64,000 bases of DNA, from assembly GCA_021732975.1 (NCBI GenBank), contig JAKFWC010000011.1, positions 1-64,000 of the forward strand, written 5' to 3'. Numbering within the stretch: the first letter of the stretch is position 1; the number at the start of each line of letters is the position of its first letter. This DNA comes from Planctomycetaceae bacterium. Lineage in GTDB: Bacteria; Planctomycetota; Planctomycetia; Planctomycetales; Planctomycetaceae. The notes beneath the pieces are model-generated. The model was not told the origin of the DNA and searched no databases. It saw nothing but the letters and a program-made list of their open reading frames with translations. Of the stretch, positions 1 through 9,346 are shown one piece after another. The position numbers were made by a program, and so were the translations under genes.

Positions 1-162
1 GTTTCTCACCACCGGGCTGCTTCTCACCGCCGGGCTGCTTCTGGTTGCCGGGTTGTTTCTCACCACCGGGTTGTTTCTCACCACCGGGTTGTTTCTCACC
101 ACCGGGTTGTTTCTCACCACCGGGTTGTTTCTCACCGCCGGGCTGTTTCTCGCCGCCGGGTT
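1..162 (-). repeat. 18-bp tandem repeat coding a KQPGGE hexapeptide
   Basis: Nine 18-bp units lie head to tail from the window edge; the array probably continues to the left. On the minus strand each unit codes Lys-Gln-Pro-Gly-Gly-Glu, with one variant unit coding an Asn-Gln version. A tenth degenerate unit follows at 163-180. Because the period is a multiple of three, copy-number change would alter tail length without breaking the frame. Confidence 0.95.
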
Positions 163-2203
163 GATTCTGCTCGGCCGGCGGCTGTGGCTTCTGCTCTTCT
201 TTTTCCTTCAGACGCTGAATCAACCGCTCCAGCGCTTTCTGGTCGTCATCGCCGTTTGGACTGAGCAGTTCCGGTTTTTCATCGCCAGGTTCTTTCTGGG
301 GGTCCGCGGGCGGATTTTTTTCGCTGGTTCCCGTTCCCGCTTTGCCGTCATCATTCTTTCCCGTGGGACTCTTCGACTTCCCATCGTCGCCCGGTTGTTC
401 GTTGGGCTTGGGAGGTTGAGCACCGTCCGCCGGAGGTTCCTGCGGTTCGGGTTGTTCGCCGGGGGGACGCGCCGGCATCGGTTCGCGCTCCGCACCCTCA
501 TTGGGCATCGGGGCTGCATCAGGGTTCTGGTTCGCGGCTGCTTCCGCCAATTGCTGTTGCTGCTTTTGTTTTTCTTCCGCGAGTTGTTGTTGCACTTCCT
601 GCGGAGTCGCCGGGGCGAGAATGTGGACATGGAGCGGCGTCGTGGCCCGGCGATTCCGGCGTGGCTGACGGTTGTCCTGGGCTTCGATCCAGAATGTCAG
701 GTCATCGTCCGGTTTCAGATCGAGAGGCGCTAGCATCCAGTCGTATTGCAATTGCACCGCCCGTTGCTTTCCTTCGGAAAGAACTTCACGCTGAATGATC
801 TTGCCCGATTTCTCTACGAGCAGCGTGACTGGCCCCAACTCAAAGTCGGGATCGTGAGCTTGCACCAGGAGTGGAATCACCGCATTCGTCGGGGCTTCGA
901 GATCGCGCTCGGGAGACAGCAGCACGATGGTCGGGGGTTGATCGCGACGGATCGTCATCTGATGGACGGCCGGTGCGGGATCCGTCCGGCCGTCTTCCGT
1001 TGTCACCTGGATACGGTAGTAGTTCGGGAAGGTTCCATCCTCGCGGATTTCGAGATTCCATTCCGCTTCGATATTCCGTTCGCGGTTTACTTTCGCGGAA
1101 ACTTCTTCCCCCGTCGGCTTTCCCTGCGGTTCGTCGAGGAACTGAATCATCGCTGTTTTGATCGGGCCGTTCGCCGTCGCCTTCAGTCGGACGGTACTCC
1201 CTTCCCAACCGGTGAAGGTTCCGCCGGAGATGCTCTCGTTGGGCAATTTCATGTACGACGGAGGGGCGAGTTCCACACCCTCAACGCGTGCCGATGGCGG
1301 CTGCTCGACGGTGACGCGGTACGTCAACGACACCGCATCACCGGCTTCGATGCGGTACATCAAATCCTGCAGCAAGCCCTGACCGTTCTCACCGGCCAGT
1401 CGTCCGCGAAAGCGCACGCTGCCCTCGGCGTCCGGTTGCATCACGATGGTTTCATCGCGAAATTTTTTGTCGGCAGTCGTGAAGAGCAGTCGCACCTGTT
1501 TGGGAATGGTTCCGGAGAGATCGGCTTCGACATCCACAAAGTTCCGCGCCAGCACCTTTGTATCACCGGGTTTGACCGACAGGATTTCCGTCCGAGTCGG
1601 GGGTTTCACGTCTACCAGCGGAAACACGCGCCACAGTGATGGTCCGGGTCTCTTCGGCGAGAACACAAAGTAACCGCAGAAGAGGACGACGATTCCCAGG
1701 AGTACGAATGCCGATTGAACCAGCGGCCGATGATCGATGGCATCGGCGACATTGATCTTCGAGAGTTGCACCGCCGCTTGCCGTTCGATCGCGCGCAGGA
1801 CATCCGGGTTTGTCGGACGCCCGTTTTCCTGCAGGTCGACCCAATTCAGAAGATTGCTCCGCAGCGCGGGTTCGGCGAGTTCGACTTCCTTCGCGGCGAA
1901 CAGCATGCCGACGCGACGCAGCAGTGGTTGTCCGATCCGCAGTCCGATCCAGCCGGTCAGGAATCCGAGCAAGCCGAGCAGGCCGACCCAGCGGAGACTG
2001 AGTGGCAATCCGCCGGGGACGACCCATTGGTCGCAAACGACGAACAGAAAGAGATAGCCCACGACGACCGCGGCGGCGATGGTGCCGGCCCGGAGGATAT
2101 CCGTGGTCCGGATTTGCTGCCGGGCTTTCTGCAACTGAAAGTCGACATATTCGGCAAAGTCGACGTATTGCGCATTGGATGACGGGTCCACGATGGTCGA
2201 CAT
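1..2203 (-). CDS. Large membrane protein, DUF4175-like, C-terminus off the window
   Basis: The reading frame opens at an ATG and stays open to the left edge, giving about 734 visible residues. The N-terminus (MSTIVDPSSNAQYVDF) is followed by two hydrophobic segments near residues 40-60 and 70-92 and a third near 150-170. A long periplasmic-type beta-rich middle follows, then a low-complexity tail rich in Q, P, E, G and K that ends in a tandem hexapeptide. This architecture resembles DUF4175-type proteins that sit beside BatA/VWA proteins in planctomycetes. It is the third gene of a same-strand stack with two VWA proteins, so a shared role in a membrane-associated MoxR/VWA-type system is likely, but no biochemical function is known. 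The family name is an inference from layout and context; the existence of the gene is clear. Confidence 0.8.
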   Translation of the reverse strand, partial: MSTIVDPSSNAQYVDFAEYVDFQLQKARQQIRTTDILRAGTIAAAVVVGYLFLFVVCDQWVVPGGLPLSLRWVGLLGLLGFLTGWIGLRIGQPLLRRVGMLFAAKEVELAEPALRSNLLNWVDLQENGRPTNPDVLRAIERQAAVQLSKINVADAIDHRPLVQSAFVLLGIVVLFCGYFVFSPKRPGPSLWRVFPLVDVKPPTRTEILSVKPGDTKVLARNFVDVEADLSGTIPKQVRLLFTTADKKFRDETIVMQPDAEGSVRFRGRLAGENGQGLLQDLMYRIEAGDAVSLTYRVTVEQPPSARVEGVELAPPSYMKLPNESISGGTFTGWEGSTVRLKATANGPIKTAMIQFLDEPQGKPTGEEVSAKVNRERNIEAEWNLEIREDGTFPNYYRIQVTTEDGRTDPAPAVHQMTIRRDQPPTIVLLSPERDLEAPTNAVIPLLVQAHDPDFELGPVTLLVEKSGKIIQREVLSEGKQRAVQLQYDWMLAPLDLKPDDDLTFWIEAQDNRQPRRNRRATTPLHVHILAPATPQEVQQQLAEEKQKQQQQLAEAAANQNPDAAPMPNEGAEREPMPARPPGEQPEPQEPPADGAQPPKPNEQPGDDGKSKSPTGKNDDGKAGTGTSEKNPPADPQKEPGDEKPELLSPNGDDDQKALERLIQRLKEKEEQKPQPPAEQNQPGGEKQPGGEKQPGGEKQPGGEKQPGGEKQPGGEKQPGNQKQPGGEKQPGGEK

Positions 2204-2334
2204 ACCGCGTCCTTCTGGCACGAGCAGCGGGCACCAGCCGCCTCAAAATCTCCGTTTTATCTTATCAGAAATCGACACCGGACAAGGCCGGATTCACCGT
2301 TTCTCCCCATATCATTAAGCGTTGAAGGGAGTTG

Positions 2335-2433
2335 AATGGAGAATGAAGAATGCAAAATGAAAAGTGGCGAATGAAGCTCCGAGATTGCATTTTCTGCATT
2401 TCACTCTTCATTTTGCATTCCTCATTCTCCATT
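2335..2433. repeat. Intergenic inverted repeat of ATTCTCCATT type
   Basis: Two arms of about 32 bp (2335-2366 and 2402-2433) are reverse complements with only two or so mismatches. Each arm reads as a degenerate run of short units such as GAATGGAGAATGAAGAATG. It fills most of the 243-bp gap between two same-strand genes. It may act as a transcript-stabilising or attenuating hairpin; it has no U-tract. Confidence 0.85.
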
Positions 2434-2446
2434 GCCGGTTCTTTGA

Positions 2447-4711
2447 CTATGCCAGCCCGGCCTTCTTGCGGATCGTCCATTCCGCCGTCATCACCCCGAC
2501 GAACGCCATGAGTAGCCACCAATTGTCCCACAGGGGATAAACCTGGATCCGCGTCAATTCGTCTAGTTTTCTTCCCTGCAAGTCTTTCAGAAACTTTTCG
2601 AGGTCTTCCGAACGGAGCAGTTGCCCGCCGGTCAGTTCCGCGATTTTTCGGAGCAGGTCATAATCGGCGTTCGGTTGGTCGAGTTCGAGATCTTTCGGAT
2701 CGACAATGAACCGCGTGATGGCGTCCAGTCCCAGCGACGTGGCGTCCTTGCGCGCGGTGACGCGGACCCAATAGTCTCCCGGCAGGTCGGTCTGCGGATA
2801 CTCGGCGGTGAACTGACCGTTGCTGGAGCGCGGCGGCACGGCGACGGTTTGACCATCCGGCCGCGTGATCTTGACCTCGAAGAGCGCATCGGTGATCGGA
2901 TCGCCCGTCGACGACCGTGCTCCAAATTCCAAGGGGACTGTCGCACCGGGCAGGAAGTTGCGGGGTTCGACACGGACCCATGCCGGTTGGTCGGAGTCCG
3001 CTTCTTTGCGAGCGAGCCACAGAATCATCTGCCGCCAGAAGCGTTGATGTTCCTCGCCTTGCCCGTGCAGCGTCCATTGGTATGTGGTGTCTCCTCCGAA
3101 CGCGGCGACCCTTGCTCGGCCGACTTCCGTTGCCAATAAGAGCGGATGCCCTTCGCGTGTGGTGGCCCAGATTTCGACGAGATCATTCTTTGGCGCGAGC
3201 TTCGTTGCTCCCATCAACGGTGCCAGACCTTCCCACCGTGCACGGTTCTTGTCCGCGGAAGTCAGTTGCATGACGTACCGCTTCAATCCCAGATCGGTGG
3301 GGACGATGACCTGGGGACCAACGTACTGCGCCTTTGTGTCCGGCGTTCCCGCCATAGCGATGTCCGCCGTGAGCGCGACCGGCAGCAGATCGGCGAGCGG
3401 CGTTGCGGCGTATCCCCCCGAGCTGAAATTCTCCAGCCCGCCGAGCATCATCAAACCGTTTCCCTCGCGGACGCGCTGCGTCAGATTGTTGAGGTTGGCT
3501 TCTCCGAAAACTTCAGCCGGGACATCGCCGATCATGTAAACATCGTATGCCCCACGCTCAAACGCCGTGGTGGGGATGACGGTGCGGGATTTGAATTTGC
3601 CGCCGAGAACCTGAAAGAAGTCGAGTTGAATCTTGTCGGACCCATTCACCATCCGTATCGCGGTCTGTTCGGAACGGAGCACATCGAAATAGGCGACCCG
3701 CAAGCCACCCTGGCGGATGGTGATGATCGTTTCCAACCGGTTGTTCCCGCGGATGAGTTCGCCTTCCAACGGTTCGACTTCCACGGCGATTTTGAGTTCC
3801 CCGGATGTGGTGGGGATGAACGATAAATCGATGGTTTGCGGCTCATGGTCCTGGCGAATCTCGGTTTCCAGGATCGGCCGGGCGGTGAGTGTCGCGGGAG
3901 CGGGTTTCAATTCGCCCGACGTTCCCAGCGATTTCCCCGAACGATCTTCCACCAGCACTCGCAGGATGGCTTTCTTACCGACTGCGCCGCTACCGGTGAG
4001 TTGGATTTTCAGCGGGACCAGTTTCTTTTCGAACACCACCGGATCGACAAGCAGATCCCGCACGGCGAGATCGAGCGTGGTGCTCGTCAACGACGTGGCC
4101 CCGTAACCGACGGGGTATACGGGGGCATTGGCTTCCGCGAGTTTCCGGGCAGCGAGCAGTGGATCCATGTCGTGCGGAGATAAGGCCCGCTGGGAACCAT
4201 CCGTAAGCAAGAGGATCGCCGCGGTAGGTTGCTGGCGGGCTTCGCGAACCAGATCTTCGAGAGCTTGCCCGATCGCCGTCATCGGGCCATCGGGTTCGGT
4301 CCGGTTTTCAGGACGCGGTCGGAGCTGTTTGTCGAACTCGAACAGGCGAATGTCGACTTTGTCCTTCAGTCCCTTCCACTGTGACGCAGCCCGTTGCAGG
4401 TCTTCTTCGACGGCTTTCCAGCGGGTGATACCGCCGGGGCCGTCGGGCGTGCTCATGCTGCGGCTGACATCCGACGCGACGAGCAATTGCACCGTGTGTT
4501 CGTCGGTTTCCGTGGTCACCACGGCGGGACGTAACATCGCCATGAGCAGTAGCAAACTCGCGGCGGCTTTCAGACCGAACAGCCACCAGCGACGGCTTGG
4601 GGTTAAGCCTTGGAGTTGTACGCGATCAATCGCCAACAGCAGGGCGACCAGGCCCACGGCGACCAGCGCCACGCCTGTCCATCCCCAGATTGGTTCGAGC
4701 GTCAACTGCAT
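2447..4711 (-). CDS. VWA domain membrane protein with glutamine amidotransferase-like domain
   Basis: The protein has 754 residues. Two N-terminal membrane segments (about 8-28 and 45-62) precede a von Willebrand A domain with an intact metal-binding MIDAS: D81-V-S83-R-S85, a threonine near T145 and D171 in TDGSQ. A class I glutamine amidotransferase-like fold follows at about 340-570; the nucleophile elbow reads MLGGLENF with no cysteine, so it is probably a binding domain, not an enzyme. A beta-sandwich region and a last membrane helix end the chain. It lies between a BatA-like VWA protein and a DUF4175-like protein on the same strand, an arrangement typical of planctomycete MoxR/DUF58/VWA clusters. 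The partner MoxR ATPase is not in this window. Role: probably assembly or stress function at the inner membrane (inference). Confidence 0.85.
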   Translation of the reverse strand: MQLTLEPIWGWTGVALVAVGLVALLLAIDRVQLQGLTPSRRWWLFGLKAAASLLLLMAMLRPAVVTTETDEHTVQLLVASDVSRSMSTPDGPGGITRWKAVEEDLQRAASQWKGLKDKVDIRLFEFDKQLRPRPENRTEPDGPMTAIGQALEDLVREARQQPTAAILLLTDGSQRALSPHDMDPLLAARKLAEANAPVYPVGYGATSLTSTTLDLAVRDLLVDPVVFEKKLVPLKIQLTGSGAVGKKAILRVLVEDRSGKSLGTSGELKPAPATLTARPILETEIRQDHEPQTIDLSFIPTTSGELKIAVEVEPLEGELIRGNNRLETIITIRQGGLRVAYFDVLRSEQTAIRMVNGSDKIQLDFFQVLGGKFKSRTVIPTTAFERGAYDVYMIGDVPAEVFGEANLNNLTQRVREGNGLMMLGGLENFSSGGYAATPLADLLPVALTADIAMAGTPDTKAQYVGPQVIVPTDLGLKRYVMQLTSADKNRARWEGLAPLMGATKLAPKNDLVEIWATTREGHPLLLATEVGRARVAAFGGDTTYQWTLHGQGEEHQRFWRQMILWLARKEADSDQPAWVRVEPRNFLPGATVPLEFGARSSTGDPITDALFEVKITRPDGQTVAVPPRSSNGQFTAEYPQTDLPGDYWVRVTARKDATSLGLDAITRFIVDPKDLELDQPNADYDLLRKIAELTGGQLLRSEDLEKFLKDLQGRKLDELTRIQVYPLWDNWWLLMAFVGVMTAEWTIRKKAGLA

Positions 4712-4745
4712 GCGTCGCGATCAACTCGTTAAAGGATTCATTTTT

Positions 4746-4823
4746 GTGTGCCACGGCCGTGTCGGCCGTGCGATGCGGCAACACGTCATGCAGCACCACA
4801 CGGCCGACACGGCCGTGGCACAC
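4746..4823. repeat. Dispersed palindrome, GTGTGCCACGGCC family, long form
   Basis: Perfect 25-bp inverted arms (4746-4770 and 4799-4823) surround a 28-bp loop. Each arm is itself built from CACGGCCGTG-type half palindromes. Related copies occur at 27789-27810 and 39052-39128. It sits in the 128-bp gap between two co-directional VWA genes, where an RNA hairpin could separate their expression. Confidence 0.9.
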
Positions 4824-4839
4824 GACATGGAGTTCAACA

Positions 4840-7290
4840 TCAACTTTCATCCGTGCGATAAAACCAGGTTGCGGTCGCTTGCTCGGTGAAGAAAAACACG
4901 ATCAAGAGTGCGAGAACGACTCCATAAACTTCCTGGCCCAGTCGTCCGGTGGTGACGGACCGCGCGAGTTGTTGTGGATCGCGCGACAGGCCGTACCGCT
5001 TTTCACCGAACATCGTGTCGAGATCGTCCTTTGTCAGTCGCGTGAGATCGCTTTCCGTTGCCAATGGACGGACGCTGAATCCGGCGACCAATGCCGGCGG
5101 TTGTTTTTTCGTCGATAGAATCTGGTACTGTCCCACCGCGGTGACGGGCGGCAGGCTTAAGTCGCGTGCGTCCTGGGGAATTTCGACCCGCACCTGCGTG
5201 AGATCCGGGGCACGCAATAAGGCCGGACCGGTGGGACTATTCGGCGGCAACGGCACCGTAACCGGATCGCCGACGGTGTAGTTGAGGCTACTGTTGGCCT
5301 GCCGCGAGAGGAGTTGCATCATCTGGTCGATGAGAACGAGGAATGTCCAATGACTTCGGAGCCCGTTCCACGCGGCCGAATCGACGGACGTGGCGAACAG
5401 CAGTGAGCGGCCGCGGCCGACCTCACGAAACATCAGCGCTGGTGGAGCGGAATCGTGATTCCAACGCGCGAGGACGGTCGCCGCTGGGTCGGGTTCGATA
5501 CTCCAATAGCGGTAGAAATCCACATCGTTGAGCGCCGCCAGGACACCGAGTGTCTCCAATCGCGTCACCAAGGGATGATTGGTACCACGAAACTGGAGTT
5601 GCCGGCTGGGCGAGAAAGGGAGTTGCGCTTTGAGTTTTCCAGGCAGCAACGCGCTCGGAGCTTCGCCCTGGTAAGTAATCGGATCAAGCCGCTTGGCAAA
5701 TTCTGCCGGAGAGAGATTCGCACCGGCGGAAGCGGTTGACGCCGCGCCGAGACAGACGGTCAGCCCTCCACCGTTCTCGACGAAGTCTTTGAGTTTGGTC
5801 CACAGTTCATTGGTCGGTCGGGCGACATTCAGCAGGCAGACGATATCGAATTTCTCCAGGTTCGCCGTCCGCAGTTGCGACGTGAGCATCATGGTCGGTT
5901 TGTAGGCGGTTCCCGCGAGATTCAGGTCATTCAATGCTTCCAGCCAAAACTGCGTTTGGGCTCTTTCATCGGCGACAACCAGCACTTCCAGCGGCGGTAG
6001 CAACCGCACAGTGAAGGCCGCAGTGTTGTCGAACGACAGGGGATCCGCCGTGACGAGCCGCAACTCTCCCTGCGCCAGTTTACCGGTCACATTCTCCAGA
6101 CGAAATTGCACGCCGGCTTCGGATCCTTCTTGCAGCGACACGGTTTGCTGATCGCGTTTGGTGGGAGGTTTGTCGTCGATCTGCAACCAGAACTCGACTG
6201 CTTGTTCCGGCCGGACGGGGCCGAGGCTGCGCAGTGTTCCCTCGACGGTGAGAACGCCGCCGCTGGCAATAGCCGGTCGCGCGGGGGCCGCCTTCACGAA
6301 GCCGACATTCATCGGAGCTTCGACGCCGACATCAATCAGATACAGCCCCATCCATGGTGTTGCAGCGAGTTCTTCTTTTTGCAGATGAGTGGAGTCTTCC
6401 CGCCAGGCCGAGCGCGCGAGGTCCGTGAAGAGATAAATCTCGCGGACGAACTTGTCCTGCTGTTGTGCTTCCGCAACCCCCGCCTGTTCGGACATCGTGC
6501 GGCGACGGTCGTCCTCTTGCAGACGGGAAGCAGCACGGAGCCGTTCGTTCAATGCCGGGGCCGCTGGTTGAATCGACAAGGATTCGAGCCGATTTTGCAC
6601 AGCGGACAAATCCGGGGTGAAAAGTGCTGGCAGCTCCCCCGTGCCGTCCAGCACCGCAACTTTGCTTCCCGATGGAAGACTTTGCAGATGGGCGAGCGCG
6701 ATCCGCCGGGCGTCGTCGAGTCGTGATGCGCCTTCGTACTGGTATTGAAGACTCGCGCTCGTATCGAACAGAAACACGGCGGCGACGGGAACGTTGTGCG
6801 GCACTGGCGGGGCGGGGTTGGTAATTTCCGCGGCGACACGGCGTTGATATGGCCAGATGACAAACAGTGCACAGAGCAGGGCGGTCAGCAACCCGACTCC
6901 GCCTTTCAAATACGTGCGACGCGATCGCAGCACATGGGCCGGAAGCCGTTGCCGGTTCCACCACGTTTGCAGGGCGAAGTAAGTCGCCAATCCGAATGCC
7001 AGCACCGCGGCAAGTCGTAAAATCTCACGTGTCTGTAGTGAGTAATCCGCCGGAGGAAACGACGGCCGGGCAATCACCAGGACCAATCCCGCAATGACGA
7101 GCATCCGCAGCAACAGCAGCCAGAAATGGCGCAGTCGCAGTCGGCGGGAGTTCTGCACATTCCGCAGTTGCAACAATCGCAATGCGGGAAAGATCAACCG
7201 CTTCGGTCGGGCGCGCAGCAGCAGATGCAGCACGATCGGGACGACCGTCAGCACGAGTCCAAACAACAAAGCGGGATGCAGCCAAGACAT
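4840..7290 (-). CDS. BatA-type VWA domain membrane protein
   Basis: The 816-residue chain starts with the BatA N-terminal signature (MSWLHPALLFGL, then two membrane helices at about 5-25 and 56-77). Further membrane segments lie near 92-108 and 131-147. A VWA domain begins near residue 168 with an intact MIDAS start D176-T-S178-A-S180. The C-terminal half contains a glutamine amidotransferase-like fold (about 440-660) and the chain ends with a membrane helix. Proteins of this kind anchor VWA domains on the outer face of the inner membrane. It is the first of three genes reading leftward; the upstream gene on the same strand is an unrelated nitrilase, so the usual MoxR and DUF58 partners are encoded elsewhere or absent. 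Confidence 0.88.
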   Translation of the reverse strand: MSWLHPALLFGLVLTVVPIVLHLLLRARPKRLIFPALRLLQLRNVQNSRRLRLRHFWLLLLRMLVIAGLVLVIARPSFPPADYSLQTREILRLAAVLAFGLATYFALQTWWNRQRLPAHVLRSRRTYLKGGVGLLTALLCALFVIWPYQRRVAAEITNPAPPVPHNVPVAAVFLFDTSASLQYQYEGASRLDDARRIALAHLQSLPSGSKVAVLDGTGELPALFTPDLSAVQNRLESLSIQPAAPALNERLRAASRLQEDDRRRTMSEQAGVAEAQQQDKFVREIYLFTDLARSAWREDSTHLQKEELAATPWMGLYLIDVGVEAPMNVGFVKAAPARPAIASGGVLTVEGTLRSLGPVRPEQAVEFWLQIDDKPPTKRDQQTVSLQEGSEAGVQFRLENVTGKLAQGELRLVTADPLSFDNTAAFTVRLLPPLEVLVVADERAQTQFWLEALNDLNLAGTAYKPTMMLTSQLRTANLEKFDIVCLLNVARPTNELWTKLKDFVENGGGLTVCLGAASTASAGANLSPAEFAKRLDPITYQGEAPSALLPGKLKAQLPFSPSRQLQFRGTNHPLVTRLETLGVLAALNDVDFYRYWSIEPDPAATVLARWNHDSAPPALMFREVGRGRSLLFATSVDSAAWNGLRSHWTFLVLIDQMMQLLSRQANSSLNYTVGDPVTVPLPPNSPTGPALLRAPDLTQVRVEIPQDARDLSLPPVTAVGQYQILSTKKQPPALVAGFSVRPLATESDLTRLTKDDLDTMFGEKRYGLSRDPQQLARSVTTGRLGQEVYGVVLALLIVFFFTEQATATWFYRTDES

Positions 7291-7527
7291 GCGACCGAGT
7301 TTCCGCGCGAAATGGAACCCGGCGCATTGTAGAGGATTGTCTCCGCAGAACGAAACATGAGATGCGGTTTCTGCGATTCAACTGGCGACACCCGCATCGC
7401 TTCGCAGTTTTGCGGCCCGCGTGGATTGTTTCCCAGTGATGGCCGATTGAGAAAACTGAGAAGCGAGAGCACGCGGAAGCGTGCCATGTGGGGCGCGAAA
7501 CCGCAAAGCGGAGTTGGTCACTGCGGT

Positions 7528-8376
7528 TCAGCGTTTACCGGGACGGACTAACTTGTGCGGACGAACGATCGGTTCGTACATTTCCGGGCGACGGTCTGCG
7601 AGGCGGTTCACTTCGTTCAAGTCGGGCACGCGGACAAGATGTTTTTTCCGCGCGAGGCTCACATCCACATCGGCGTAGAGAATCGTTTCGTCGGTATGCG
7701 GTGCATGGGCCAGCGTTCGGCCCAGAGGATCGCAAATGCGGCTGTGGCCGATGAATTTGAAACCCCGCTCGACCCCCACCCGGTTCACAGCGGCGTAATA
7801 CACCGTGTTTTCCATGGCCCGCGTGTTGATGGCATATTCTGCGGCGGCTTCGGCACCGGGCGGCCAGTTTGTCGGCAGAATGATCAGGTCCGCACCCAGC
7901 AACGTCAAACACCGGGCCGGTTCCGGAAAGCCTGCGTCGTAACAGATGTTAAGTCCCACCTGTACTTCACCCGCCGAATGCACGGCAAACGGTTGATCGC
8001 CATAGTCGGTGTAGCGATCAATGCCCAACCACGGTAAGTGGACTTTGCGGTAACTGGCGATCAAGCCTTTCGGACCGATCATGGCCGCGGCGTTGAACAA
8101 CTGATCGCCTGCAGCTTCCAGCAACCCGAAGACGACGTAAATGCCTAATTCACGGCAGAGCGCATGCATCGCTTCGGTGGCAGGGCCGGGAATAGGCTGT
8201 GCATACGGCAGCGCTTCTGCGCGACTGTCGAAGCAGTATCCCGTGAGTGCACATTCCGGGAAAATGACCAGCGTGGCCCCGTTCGCATGAGCTTCTTCGG
8301 CCCGCCGGGTCATCGCTGATAGATTTCCCGCGACATCCGCCAAGCGGACATCCATTTGGACTGCCGCGATTCGCAT
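7528..8376 (-). CDS. Carbon-nitrogen hydrolase (nitrilase superfamily)
   Basis: The protein has 282 residues, the usual size of the family. The catalytic triad is complete: E41 in FPECALTG, K111 in YRKVHLPW and C145 in NICYDAGFPE. These enzymes hydrolyse amides such as carbamoyl groups, N-carbamoyl amino acids or omega-amides in the cytoplasm. The substrate cannot be assigned from the sequence; the Cys-Tyr-Asp elbow fits an amidase or carbamoylase better than a true nitrilase. It begins MRIAAVQMDV, the normal family N-terminus, so the start is firm. It lies 160 bp downstream of a phosphatase gene on the same strand. Confidence 0.9.
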   Translation of the reverse strand: MRIAAVQMDVRLADVAGNLSAMTRRAEEAHANGATLVIFPECALTGYCFDSRAEALPYAQPIPGPATEAMHALCRELGIYVVFGLLEAAGDQLFNAAAMIGPKGLIASYRKVHLPWLGIDRYTDYGDQPFAVHSAGEVQVGLNICYDAGFPEPARCLTLLGADLIILPTNWPPGAEAAAEYAINTRAMENTVYYAAVNRVGVERGFKFIGHSRICDPLGRTLAHAPHTDETILYADVDVSLARKKHLVRVPDLNEVNRLADRRPEMYEPIVRPHKLVRPGKR

Positions 8377-8536
8377 CAGTTCATCCTTTACAGACTCGGG
8401 TGACCGAGCCTGTCGGTACTGACGGATGCCATCCCTGACGCCGGTGTTCTTCCCTGTCGGTCAGCAACAAGCCTTGTCTCCCAAGGTTCGCCTTGTTGCC
8501 GTGCGCGGGGAGTGTAGCAGATTCCCTCGCCGCACG

Positions 8537-9334
8537 TCAGGTGTTCAGAATTCTCAGCACTTCGTCTTTAAGACCGGGGACGACCGACAGCCCGCTGCCG
8601 CCGTAAATGGTGGGGGAACCGGTCCAATCGACAAAGTGCCCGCCGGCTTCCTGAACAATCGGAACCAAAGCCGCGGCATCCCACGGATTCATCGACGGAT
8701 CGATCATCACATGGGCTCGCCCCGTTGCCACAAGCATGTGGCCGAAGCAATCGCCCCAGCCTCGCGCGAGGCCGACCGATCGAAGCATCGTCATGAGTGC
8801 CTCCCAGCGGCCGATGGTTTCCCAGCGAAGCATGTTGGTTTGACAGAACGTGGCGTTGTCGAGAGATGTCACATCGGCGATGCGGGCGCGTTTCGGTGCA
8901 TCTTCACCAATTTGCCACCATGCTCCATTGCCGATGGACGCGTACACCACTTCGTCCAATCCGGGGAAGCGGCACACGCCGACGACGCACTGCTTTTCGT
9001 ATTCGACGCCGATCAACGTGCCGAACAAAGGGACACCGTGGACGAACGATTTCGTGCCGTCGACCGGATCGAGAATCCAACGGAAGCCGCTGGTTCCGGG
9101 CGTTTCGGGAAATTCTTCACCGAGCACGCCATCGGTGGGGAACGCGGTTTTCAAGCGATCGCGAATCAATTCCTCCGCCCCACGATCCGCCGCAGTTACC
9201 GGGGTGAGGTCCGATTTGCTGATCACTTCCAGTGATTCGTTCTGATAGTAACTGAGGATGAGCGTTTGGGCTTCGCGCGCCACCTGCAGAGCGAATTCGA
9301 GGCGGGAAGAAAGGTCGGCGGCCGTCCAGGGCAT
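8537..9334 (-). CDS. Inositol monophosphatase-family phosphatase (histidinol-phosphatase-like)
   Basis: I use the ATG giving MPWTAADLSSRLEF (265 residues), since the 24 codons upstream lie in an intergenic inverted repeat. The Mg-dependent phosphatase motifs are present: a Lys-Ser-Asp stretch with SDLTPVTAADRGAEE, then GEEFPE, then WILDPVDGTKSF (the DPxDGT metal site), and a late WDAAALVPIVQEAGG. The combination of GEEFPE and DPVDGTKSF fits the HisN-type histidinol-phosphatase branch, but inositol-1-phosphate or PAP are alternatives. The gene precedes the nitrilase and follows a LarA-like gene, all leftward, without overlaps, so an operon is possible but unproved. Confidence 0.88.
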   Translation of the reverse strand: MPWTAADLSSRLEFALQVAREAQTLILSYYQNESLEVISKSDLTPVTAADRGAEELIRDRLKTAFPTDGVLGEEFPETPGTSGFRWILDPVDGTKSFVHGVPLFGTLIGVEYEKQCVVGVCRFPGLDEVVYASIGNGAWWQIGEDAPKRARIADVTSLDNATFCQTNMLRWETIGRWEALMTMLRSVGLARGWGDCFGHMLVATGRAHVMIDPSMNPWDAAALVPIVQEAGGHFVDWTGSPTIYGGSGLSVVPGLKDEVLRILNT

Positions 9335-9346
9335 GCGGGAGATCCT

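Noticed and set aside
1-162. CRISPR-like array
   Set aside because: Units are directly adjacent without spacers and are in frame within a coding region.
53-733. 226-residue plus-strand frame with a repeated FLTTGL pattern
   Set aside because: It is the reverse complement of the KQPGGE repeat of the real minus-strand gene and only looks like membrane repeats.
4626-4850. Short frame across the palindrome at 4746 (with the residues CHGRVGR)
   Set aside because: It is the translation of the palindrome; similar fragments appear at each copy of the element and are not genes.
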